This document shows positions 1 to 5,323 of a DNA stretch of 5,323 nt, piece after piece. The translations under genes and the position numbers were made by a program. This DNA comes from Verrucomicrobiota bacterium. GTDB taxonomy: Bacteria > Verrucomicrobiota > Verrucomicrobiia > Opitutales > UBA953. The stretch covers positions 1 to 5,323 of the forward strand of contig RGES01000100.1 in the NCBI GenBank assembly GCA_009917805.1, written 5' to 3'. Below the pieces are notes generated by a model that saw only the letters and a list, made by a program, of their open reading frames with translations, was not told the origin of the DNA and did not search any database. Every line of letters begins with the position of its first letter. Position 1 is the first letter of the stretch.

Positions 1-49
1 GCCCCTCGTCTACGAGGAGACCCAACTCTCCACCCGCTCTTACAAGTAA
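1..49 (+). CDS. sdhA: Succinate dehydrogenase/fumarate reductase flavoprotein subunit, C-terminal end (partial)
   Basis: Only the last 15 complete codons are in the window, read from base 2, and they end in TAA at 47-49. The translation is PLVYEETQLSTRSYK. A closing R-S/N-Y-K tail is common in SdhA/FrdA flavoproteins, and sdhB begins 5 nt after the stop, which is the usual sdhA-sdhB order. SdhA carries covalent FAD and oxidises succinate to fumarate, passing electrons to SdhB. The fragment alone would not identify the gene; the call rests on the tail plus the neighbour. Confidence 0.85.
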   Translation, partial: PLVYEETQLSTRSYK

Positions 50-54
50 TCACC

Positions 55-864
55 ATGGTCCAGGACAACGGAAAAGAACCCACCCTCGCGCTCAAGCTGC
101 GCGTCTGGCGTCAGCGCCGCGGCCAGCCCGGCGCCTTCGAGGAGCACTCCCTCGCCGCCGTGCCGACCTCGGCGTCCTTCCTCGAGATGATGGACATGCT
201 CAACGAGCAGCTCATCAAGGAAGGCAAGGACACCTTCGCCTTCGACCATGACTGCCGCGAAGGCATCTGCGGCATGTGCTCGATGACGATCAACGGCATG
301 CCCCACGGCCCGATCCCGGGCGTGACGACCTGCCAGCTGCACATGCGCAACTTCCGCGACGGCGAGACGATCACCGTCGAGCCGTGGCGCGCCCGCGCCT
401 TCCCGGTCCTCAAGGACCTCGCGGTCGACCGCTCGGCCTTCGACAAGGTGATCCAGTCCGGCGGCTTCATCACCGTCCGCACCGGCTCCGCCCCCGAGGC
501 CAACAACATCCCGGTGCCCAAGCCCGTCGCCGACGAGGCCATGGACGCCGCGGAATGCATCGGCTGCGGCGCCTGCGTCGCCTCCTGCAAGAACGGCTCC
601 GCGATGCTCTTCGTCGGCGCCAAGATCAACCACCTCAACATCCTGCCCCAAGGCCAGGCCGAGCGCGACCGCCGCACCCTCGCCATGGTGAAGACCATGG
701 ACGAAGCCGGCTTCGGCAACTGCACGAACTACGGCGAGTGCCAGGCGCATTGCCCGAAGAGCATCACGCTCGACGTCATCGCCAAGCTGAACCGCGACTA
801 TCTCCGCGCCCGCGTGAAGGAGTTCTTCTCCTCCACCGGCAAGCCTTCCAAGGGCGGAGACTGA
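55..864 (+). CDS. sdhB: Succinate dehydrogenase/fumarate reductase iron-sulfur subunit
   Basis: This 269-residue subunit carries electrons from the flavoprotein SdhA through three Fe-S clusters to the membrane cytochrome b and quinone (complex II, cytoplasmic face). All cluster ligands are visible. The [2Fe-2S] set is C67, C72, C75 and C93, in the N-terminal ferredoxin-like domain. C168, C171 and C174 (CIGCGAC) plus C233 fit the [4Fe-4S] cluster. C178, C223 and C229 (NCTNYGEC) fit the [3Fe-4S] cluster. Residue 179 is Lys, where E. coli-type SdhB has Pro. The CKNGSAMLFVGAK and LPQGQAERDRR stretches resemble the form found in Bacteroidota and Verrucomicrobiota, which typically pairs with a single diheme cytochrome b. 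ATG at 55 is chosen because it follows the sdhA stop by 5 nt and matches the family N-terminus. There is no clear Shine-Dalgarno sequence, so coupling to sdhA is likely. The gene is intact and of normal length. Whether it works mainly as dehydrogenase or fumarate reductase cannot be read from the sequence. Confidence 0.97.
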   Translation: MVQDNGKEPTLALKLRVWRQRRGQPGAFEEHSLAAVPTSASFLEMMDMLNEQLIKEGKDTFAFDHDCREGICGMCSMTINGMPHGPIPGVTTCQLHMRNFRDGETITVEPWRARAFPVLKDLAVDRSAFDKVIQSGGFITVRTGSAPEANNIPVPKPVADEAMDAAECIGCGACVASCKNGSAMLFVGAKINHLNILPQGQAERDRRTLAMVKTMDEAGFGNCTNYGECQAHCPKSITLDVIAKLNRDYLRARVKEFFSSTGKPSKGGD

Positions 865-866
865 GG

Positions 867-879
867 CGGGCGAAGCCCG
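867..879. terminator. Small hairpin between convergent genes (weak terminator candidate)
   Basis: CGGGC-GAA-GCCCG forms a perfect 5-bp stem with a 3-nt loop, placed in the 21-nt gap between the convergent stops of sdhB (864) and the DUF4956 gene (886). The position suits a bidirectional terminator, and on the minus strand the loop reads TTC. There is no T-tract on either side and the stem is short, so this is only a candidate. Confidence 0.25.
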
Positions 880-885
880 ATAGGG

Positions 886-1446
886 TTAGGGCCAGAGGTG
901 CTGCGCGAACGGTGCCGCGAAGGCCTGGTCGTAGTCGACGTCGGTGCCGACGCGGATGCGCAGGATGTGCGAGCCCTTGAACGACGAGAAGAGGTTCGCC
1001 TGCGCGAGCGCGAAGATGATCGCGCAGACGAGGGGCACGGTGATCGCGGCGAGCTGATACTGGCGGGCGCCGACGGCCAGGCCGGTGCCCATGGCGAGGA
1101 AGATGAAGCCGATGTCGCGCGACTGGCCGACGTTGCGCCGGAAGCGGATGATCGAGAAGGCCGCGAACATGCCGAACGCCGTGGCCATGTTGCCCATGAC
1201 GACGAGGATGACGAGGGTGACGACGGTGCCGAGGATGAGCAGGGTGTGCACGTAGTCCTGCGAGTAGCGCGTGCCGCGGTAGGTCCGCTTGTACGTCCAG
1301 GCGACAAGGGCGTTGAGCGCGAAGCTGAACAGGATCGCGAACAGGATCTCTTTCACGCCGGGCTTGTCGGCATGGTCGGCGACGACGCGGGCGATCGGAT
1401 CGGTCGCGGGTTCGGCGGCGAGGAGGAGGCGGGGGAGGAGGTGCAT
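886..1446 (-). CDS. DUF4956 family membrane protein, C-terminally short
   Basis: This 186-residue inner-membrane protein has about four hydrophobic segments: residues 33-50, 66-84, 112-126 and 132-150. Family hallmarks are visible: YKRTYRG (52-58) after the first segment, AFGMFAAFSIIRFRR (90-104), then SRDIGFIFLAMGTGLAVGA (109-127). The family has no proven biochemical function but is often encoded beside VTC-domain and CotH proteins, as here. The start is the ATG at 1446, whose A is shared with the TGA of the upstream VTC gene (TGATG). An in-frame reading back to 2022 is just a shadow of that gene. This is the last gene of the operon. After the membrane part the family normally continues with a soluble domain of some 60-70 residues. 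Here the protein stops soon after RIRVGTDVDYDQAFAAPFAQ, 21 nt from the sdhB stop, and neither other frame restores the domain. It may be truncated. A role in anchoring the VTC enzyme or conducting its product is inference. Confidence 0.85.
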   Translation of the reverse strand: MHLLPRLLLAAEPATDPIARVVADHADKPGVKEILFAILFSFALNALVAWTYKRTYRGTRYSQDYVHTLLILGTVVTLVILVVMGNMATAFGMFAAFSIIRFRRNVGQSRDIGFIFLAMGTGLAVGARQYQLAAITVPLVCAIIFALAQANLFSSFKGSHILRIRVGTDVDYDQAFAAPFAQHLWP

Positions 1447-2183
1447 CAGGCGGAAAGGGCGGGGGTGGCGCCGTATCGGCGGACACTCTCGGAATATTTG
1501 CTGAAGGAGCGAGGAAAGATTCCGCGCGAAGAAAGGTAGGCCGCGAAGTCGTAGGGGGCCGCGGTCGCGCCCTTGATTTCCATCAGGCAGAGGCCGTCGG
1601 CGAGCACGGGCAAGGCGCACCGGTCGTCCGCGGGCCTGGGCACCAGGTCGTCGAAGCGGCAGCGGACGCCGTGGTCGAAGGTGACCCGGAGCTGTTCGCC
1701 GCCGTCCGCGCCCATGAACCGGTAGGCGTGACGGTCGTAGCGGATCAGGCAGACGGGACGGAAGCCGTCCTCCGTCACGAGACGGCGGGCTTCCTCGAGG
1801 ATGCGCGCGTCGCCCGGGGCGGCCGCCGGGATCTCGCCGCCGTTGACCAGCGCCAGCGCCGGCTCCAGCGGCGTCGCGACGCGCCGCTTGGCGCCCTCGC
1901 CGCCGTCGCGATGCTTGATCTCGACGAACACGGCTGCGGGCAGCCGGCCGTCCGGCGTGCCATAGAGGCGGAGTCGCAGCTTGCGCCGCGCCGGCACGCC
2001 GCGCCAGGTGTCCCAGTGGCATTTGCGGTCGGCGGTGTCGCAGTAAAGGCTCACCACGGGATAACGGCCGTCCGGCGCTCCGACGGTGTCCGGCCGGAAC
2101 CGGTCGGCGAAACGCGCCAGGAGCGCGTCGCGTTCGGCGACGGGCAGGACGTATTTCAGCTCGAAGCGTGCGGCGATCTCCAT
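1446..2183 (-). CDS. VTC-domain polyphosphate polymerase
   Basis: This soluble 245-residue protein consists of one VTC domain (CYTH/triphosphate tunnel metalloenzyme fold). In yeast Vtc4 this domain makes inorganic polyphosphate from ATP. The tunnel motifs appear in order: RFELKYVL (6-13, with E8 and K10), SLYCDT (45-50), the basic pair in KLRLRLY (R70, R72), VEIKHR (87-92, K90), RYDRHAY (148-154, R151), LMEIKG (200-205, E202 and K204) and FSKYSES (227-233, K229). These match the phosphate-binding Lys/Arg and metal-binding Glu positions of the family, so the enzyme looks catalytically complete. It has no membrane segment or signal peptide and should act in the cytoplasm, perhaps held at the membrane by the DUF4956 protein. 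The ATG at 2183 lies 2 nt after the CotH stop, and the TGA overlaps the next start by one base. No Shine-Dalgarno sequence is seen, so coupling is likely. The product is predicted from family knowledge; polymer synthesis by this protein is not shown. Confidence 0.9.
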   Translation of the reverse strand: MEIAARFELKYVLPVAERDALLARFADRFRPDTVGAPDGRYPVVSLYCDTADRKCHWDTWRGVPARRKLRLRLYGTPDGRLPAAVFVEIKHRDGGEGAKRRVATPLEPALALVNGGEIPAAAPGDARILEEARRLVTEDGFRPVCLIRYDRHAYRFMGADGGEQLRVTFDHGVRCRFDDLVPRPADDRCALPVLADGLCLMEIKGATAAPYDFAAYLSSRGIFPRSFSKYSESVRRYGATPALSA

Positions 2184-2185
2184 GG

Positions 2186-3781
2186 TCAGGGGATGCGCGT
2201 GAGGGTCAGGGAATTCCGGTCGAACCAGGCCTCGCCGGCCTCGGCGCGCAGTTCGAGCACGAGCACCGGATCCGCGTCGGCGACCGAGAATTCCACGGCG
2301 GCCTGCTTCCAGTCGCCGGTGCCGGCGAGGGCGGGCACGCCGCTCATCCCGGAGATGCGGAGGCGGGCGCCGCGGTCCTTCTCATCCTTGCCGGCGACGA
2401 CGCCGGCGGTCTTGACCATGCCGGTCAGGCGGTAACGGCCCGGTCCGATCGCGAGCTGGAGGCGGAAATCGCCGCCCTTCTTCGGTCCGGCCGTCAGGTG
2501 GAAGCAGGCGCGCCTGTCCTGCTCGCGTTCGTCCGCCTCCTTCTCGTCGGCGTGGCGTTCCCAGGCGTATTTCGCCAGGTTCGCCTTGCCGCCGAGGGAA
2601 CGCAGCTGGGCGACGTCGTCGAGCTGGGCGCGGACGGCGTCCAGGCGATGCTTCACGCGGTCGGCGGCGTCCTTGCCGCGCTGGTCGAAGCGTTTGGCTT
2701 CCTCGACGTCGAAGGGGGTCAGCTTGGCCTTGGTGTTGGCGGCCAGCTCCAGGATGCGCTTCGACCAGTCGAAGGAGCGGATGTTCTTGTCGTAGACGGC
2801 GAAGAACTGCGTGCGGTAGCGATCGCGCATCGCGCGATCGCCGAGCAGCGCGTTGGGCACCAGGGAGCCGGGTTGACGGAAGACGTACCAGCGGTCGTCG
2901 CCGAAGACCTGGTCCATGCCGTGCAGGATGAAGGTGAACTTCCCGGTCGAAGGGTCTTCGTAGAAGCGATAGTTGTTATGGTTGAAGGAATAGCCGTCCC
3001 AGTGGCAGAGGATCTGCTCCAGCGCCAGATGGCGGAAGTAGGCGTCGATATCGAGGACGCGGTCCATCCGCTGCAGGCGCAGGACGGGGTTCCTTTCCTT
3101 CGTCGCCCCGATGAGCTCCGTCAGGCGGACCTTCTCGTCCGGGTCGCCGTGGTCCACCTCGATGGGGCCGTCGATCTCGTTGACGAAGCCGCCGTCATAA
3201 AGGTGGCCGCTGGTATCCTTGAAGAAATAGCGCAGGAATTCGCCATTGAAGCCTTCCTTGAGGACATAGGTGCCGAGCGGCTTGCCGTTGAGGACCACGT
3301 AGGCGTGCGTGCAGCGCGAGGCGGGCACGCCGGCGCGGCGGGCCATCTCGCCGGCGATCATCTCGAGCAGCATCGTGCCGTCCTGCGCGCAGTTGTTCAG
3401 CTGGAACTTGGTCAGGCCGCGATACTCCTGATGCTTCTTCGACTTGGCGGTCCGCAGCGAGAAGCCCGGGCGGTCCTCGGTGATCTGGCGGAAGCTGCCG
3501 GCCGACCCCTTCAGCTTCACCGAGCATTTCTCGAGGTCGGCGAAGCCCGGCTCCTTGATCGTCAGCGTGACGTAGTCGCGGGGGCTCTTGGTCAGCTTGT
3601 CGATGTTCTCCTTGGAGATGTGAAGTTCGAGCTTCGGCACCGTGCCGGCGAAGAGCGCGTCGGGCGAGACGTCGGCCGGCGGCTTGGGAATCACCAGCGG
3701 AGGCAAGGTCTGCGCGCCGAGGACGAACGCGCCGCCGACGAGGAGCGCGGCATGGCGGAAGAATGGACGGAGGCTTTCCAC
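2186..3781 (-). CDS. Secreted CotH-family kinase with C-terminal beta-sandwich-like domain
   Basis: This 531-residue protein has a likely signal peptide at residues 1-23 (R5/R9, then a hydrophobic run ending LGA-Q), so it should act outside the cytoplasm. The CotH domain spans about 48-390. It includes VKLKGSAGSF (88-97), the GLTKFQLNN segment (122-130), LLEMIAGEMARRAGV (138-152), and LGTYVLKEGFN (169-179). HWDGYSFNHNNY follows at 260-271 (D262, N269, N270), then FILHGMDQVFG at 284-294 (D290). D262 and D290 are the likely counterparts of the catalytic and metal-binding Asp pair of Bacillus CotH, which phosphorylates spore coat proteins. Here the second motif is HGMD rather than the common WDxD. 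After a charged linker (408-424), residues 425-531 look like a beta-sandwich (GRYRLTG, SGMSGVPALAGTGDW, AWFDRNSLTL), perhaps for ligand binding. The start is GTG at 3781: an in-frame stop lies at 3791-3793, and this start gives a proper signal peptide. No well-spaced Shine-Dalgarno sequence is seen. It is the first gene of the cluster. The target is unknown; the host is probably not a spore former, so the name describes the family only. Confidence 0.9.
   Translation of the reverse strand: MESLRPFFRHAALLVGGAFVLGAQTLPPLVIPKPPADVSPDALFAGTVPKLELHISKENIDKLTKSPRDYVTLTIKEPGFADLEKCSVKLKGSAGSFRQITEDRPGFSLRTAKSKKHQEYRGLTKFQLNNCAQDGTMLLEMIAGEMARRAGVPASRCTHAYVVLNGKPLGTYVLKEGFNGEFLRYFFKDTSGHLYDGGFVNEIDGPIEVDHGDPDEKVRLTELIGATKERNPVLRLQRMDRVLDIDAYFRHLALEQILCHWDGYSFNHNNYRFYEDPSTGKFTFILHGMDQVFGDDRWYVFRQPGSLVPNALLGDRAMRDRYRTQFFAVYDKNIRSFDWSKRILELAANTKAKLTPFDVEEAKRFDQRGKDAADRVKHRLDAVRAQLDDVAQLRSLGGKANLAKYAWERHADEKEADEREQDRRACFHLTAGPKKGGDFRLQLAIGPGRYRLTGMVKTAGVVAGKDEKDRGARLRISGMSGVPALAGTGDWKQAAVEFSVADADPVLVLELRAEAGEAWFDRNSLTLTRIP
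2819..2841. repeat. Perfect 10-bp inverted repeat inside the CotH coding region
   Basis: GCGATCGCGC is followed by a 3-nt spacer (ATC) and its exact reverse complement. It encodes part of LLGDRAMRDR in the CotH protein, so the bases also have a coding explanation (alternating GAT/GCG-type codons). In a GC-rich gene this may be chance. Confidence 0.4.
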
Positions 3782-3845
3782 GGGGTGAGCTCACGATGCC
3801 TTCTCACGGAGGGGTGGCAACAAGGATGAGGTTAGGGTAAATATG
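3782..3845 (-). promoter_or_regulatory. Leader region of the CotH operon (promoter not resolved)
   Basis: These 64 bases separate the REPIN from the CotH start and are the most likely place for the operon promoter or 5' leader. They contain the only clearly AT-rich patch nearby (GTAAATATG, about 3837-3845), which reads CATATTTAC on the minus strand and could hold a weak -10 box. No convincing -35 box can be placed, since it would fall inside the REP palindrome. A 10-bp palindrome, GTGAGCTCAC, lies at 3785-3794, just upstream of the GTG start. An AGAAGG-like stretch is present but about 17 nt from the start, too far for a normal ribosome site. The operon may instead be read through from the GH20 locus. 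Confidence 0.25.
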
Positions 3846-3919
3846 AGAGGTAGGGATGCGATGACATCGCATCCGTTCGAATCCCCGGGCGGACGCGATG
3901 TCATCGCGTCCCTACCTCT
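3846..3919. repeat. REPIN-like element: two inverted GTAG-type REP palindromes
   Basis: Two 30-nt arms (3846-3875 and 3890-3919) are reverse complements at 28 of 30 positions and flank a 14-nt spacer. Each arm is itself a REP unit. The left one has GTAG at 3850-3853, then a palindrome with 10-bp arms around a single base (3854-3874, centre A3864). The right one has the mirror palindrome at 3891-3911 (centre T3901), then CTAC at 3912-3915. The two differences between arms fall at paired positions: T3857-A3871 on the left, C3894-G3908 on the right. The pairing of each small hairpin is therefore kept. GTAG-headed palindromes in inverted pairs are the hallmark of REPINs mobilised by RAYT (REP-associated tyrosine) transposases. 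No RAYT gene is in the window. The element starts directly after the GH20 stop codon and precedes the CotH leader. It could fold as one long cruciform or two hairpins and may limit read-through. Confidence 0.85.
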
Positions 3920-5323
3920 TCACCCGAACAACCCGGCCGCGCTCTCGGCCAATCCGCCCGGGCGGGAGCGACGCAGCCACACGGCCTCGTATTCCTTCGT
4001 CAGGCTGGCGCGCTCATCGGCGGCGATCGTCTGCCCGGCGGCCCGACGCAGGCCGGCGCCGGCGAGGCGGGCGCCCAGGGAGAGCTCGTCGCGGAGGGTC
4101 GCGTCGGCGATCTTCGCGATCAGGCCCTCGGCTTCGGCGAGGTGCGCTTGCGACGCGGCGATCTCCGCGGCGCTGACCCCTTCGGTGAACTTCGCGAGCG
4201 CGTCCGGCTTGGCGGTGAGGAAATCCCAGGTGAGGCTCTTGTTGCGGTTGGCCTTGGCGATGCGTCCGTCCAGCGTGCCGAGCTGCGTGAGCGCGGCGGC
4301 GACGACCATGCCTTCCGTCGCGGAAAGTCCGCCGAGGATGGCGCAGCCGGCGGCGAAGTCGGTCTTGGCGTTGGCGGCGAAGCCCCAGGCCTGCGCGAGG
4401 CCGGCGGTCATCGGCAGCCACGACGTCGGCCACGGCTGGTGATGGCCGTTGTCGCCCCACGTGGTGAGCAGGATGCCGCGGGCCTCATGCCGCACGGCGG
4501 CGCCGACGGCTTCGGCTTGGTTGGTCAGCGCGTTGTCGAGGCGACCGGTGAAGCTCTGCCAGGCGCTGGTGCCCGGCGCGACGAGGTAGGTGCGGCCGAG
4601 TTCGCGGAGGCGCCCGCACTGTTCCTTGAAGGGATGGCCGGCGTCGTAGCCCCAGACGACGGGCACGGCATCGGCCGGCGCGTCCTGGGCGAGCGCGAGG
4701 TCTTCGAGCAGGATGTCACCCCAGAATTGCACGGTGCGGCCGCGTTCGCGCCCGAGCGCGCACAGCTTCTTGAGGTGGTCGAGATAGACGCGGTGCTTGC
4801 CGCGTTCGGCGACGGCCTGCTTGCTGAAGCCCTGCCCGAGCTCCCACGGCTCGTCGCCGCCGATGTTCACCTGCCGGCTGCGGAAGTTCGGCAGGGGGCG
4901 TCAGCGGGGACGCGTCCTTCCAGGCGTCCTCGTGGCCGCGGAAGGCGAACGTGTGCTCGACGTAGAGCTGGAGCTGGTTGACGCGGAGACGGCCGAGCGC
5001 CCGGATCAGGGCGAGGAGCTCGGATTGCGTCGGCACGCGGGTGCGCGAGACGTCGAGCATGAAGCCGCGCACGGGCAGGTCGGGGGAGTCGGTGATCTCG
5101 AGGTGCGGCAGTTCGGCGGGATATTGCTCGGCGATCTGGCGGAGCGTCTGCGCTCCATAAAGCACGCCGTGCGCGTCGCCCGCGTGGAGGCGGATGCCGC
5201 TGGCGAGGATCTCGATATGATAGCCCTCCGGGCCGCGCTCGGGCTTATGGACGATCCGGCAGGCGCCGTCGGCCACGCCGGCCAAGGCCGCGCGGGCTTC
5301 GTCCATCGTCGTCGGCAGGCTCT
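3920..5323 (-). pseudogene. GH20 beta-N-acetylhexosaminidase, internally deleted and frameshifted, 5' end outside window
   Basis: The family hydrolyses terminal GlcNAc/GalNAc from glycans such as chitin or host polysaccharides. The N-terminal part (5323 to about 4896, no start needed inside the window) shows a GH20b-type domain (GYHIEILASGIRLHAGDAHGVLYGAQTLRQ, quoted in two parts: GYHIEIL and HGVLYGAQTLRQ). The barrel then begins with RGFMLDVSRTRVPT and VNQLQLYVEHTF, up to ASPLTP. The C-terminal part, in another frame, resumes at LPNFRSRQVNIGGDEPW, with the catalytic Asp-Glu pair of GGDE at 4855-4850. It continues through substrate-site Trp motifs (QFWGD, VVWGY, TSAWQSF, TTWGDNGHHQPW) to TGA at 3920-3922. 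The frames switch in a run of five G at 4894-4898. Read through unshifted, the first part ends at 4716, and the second is closed upstream by a stop at 4901-4903. Only about 30 residues separate VEHTF from GGDE, where the family has well over 100, so some 85-95 codons are missing too. As written the enzyme cannot be made. Confidence 0.85.

Noticed and set aside
40..750. A 236-codon minus-strand open frame opposite sdhB
   Set aside because: The His/Ala/Gly/Asp-rich translation is typical of the reverse complement of GC-rich coding DNA, and sdhB on the plus strand is unambiguous.
1447..2022. N-terminal extension of the DUF4956 protein to 378 residues
   Set aside because: The extra part is Arg/Pro/Gly-rich and overlaps the well-supported VTC gene in another frame. 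The ATG at 1446 gives the family N-terminus and a coupled overlap.
2819..2841. GCGATCGC octamers like the cyanobacterial HIP1 repeat
   Set aside because: Two adjacent copies within one coding hairpin do not show genome-wide over-representation, and no other gene here suggests a cyanobacterium.
2168..3829. A 553-codon open frame on the plus strand, antisense to the CotH gene
   Set aside because: It is a GC-rich shadow. The translation is low-complexity (Val/Ala/Glu/Gly-rich) with no family motif, while the opposite strand encodes a clear CotH protein with a signal peptide.
3846..3919. tRNA gene or CRISPR repeat suggested by the palindromes and the GTTCGAATCC motif
   Set aside because: No acceptor, D or anticodon arm can be drawn and only two inverted (not direct, spaced) units exist, so neither a tRNA nor a CRISPR array fits.
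3920..4870. A separate, intact 316-residue GH20 gene starting with GTG at 4870
   Set aside because: The GTG falls on the Val just before the GGDE catalytic motif, in the middle of the barrel. The coding similarity continues upstream to 4892 in the same frame, so this is the 3' half of a broken gene.

Overview
This is a GC-rich bacterial window. It most likely comes from a Verrucomicrobiota-type organism, possibly an Opitutales relative, with Planctomycetota as the alternative. That guess rests on four things seen together: the SdhB sequence style (KN after the cluster cysteine, NCTNYGEC third motif), a CotH/VTC/DUF4956 cluster, a polysaccharide-degradation enzyme of family GH20, and starts without clear Shine-Dalgarno sequences. 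No 16S or marker gene is present, so the assignment is inference.

Layout. Bases 1-864 (+ strand) hold the end of a succinate dehydrogenase/fumarate reductase operon: the last codons of sdhA, then complete sdhB after a 5-nt gap. Convergent to it, and only 21 nt away, lies a tight three-gene cluster on the minus strand, transcribed from about 3.8 kb down to 886. Its order is a secreted CotH-family kinase (GTG start at 3781), a VTC-domain polyphosphate polymerase (2183-1446) and a DUF4956 membrane protein (1446-886). The gaps are 2 nt and a 1-nt TGATG overlap, so the three are almost certainly co-transcribed and probably translationally coupled. The DUF4956 protein seems to lack the C-terminal domain usual in the family.

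Upstream of the kinase, bases 3846-3919 form a REPIN-like element. Two GTAG-headed palindromic REP units lie in inverted orientation, and a T-A to C-G difference between the copies keeps each small hairpin paired. The element ends exactly at the stop codon of the next minus-strand gene. That gene is a GH20 beta-N-acetylhexosaminidase running off the right edge (3920-5323). It is broken near 4894-4898 by a frame change that coincides with the apparent loss of roughly 85-95 codons of the TIM barrel, so it is a pseudogene or an assembly error.

How the genes may work together. SdhAB is core respiration and unrelated to the rest. For the CotH/VTC/DUF4956 trio, a reasonable but untested model is that the VTC enzyme makes polyphosphate from ATP at the membrane, the DUF4956 protein anchors it or passes the product across, and the secreted CotH protein transfers phosphate in the envelope. 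The most interesting items are this trio, the REPIN and the deletion in the GH20 gene.
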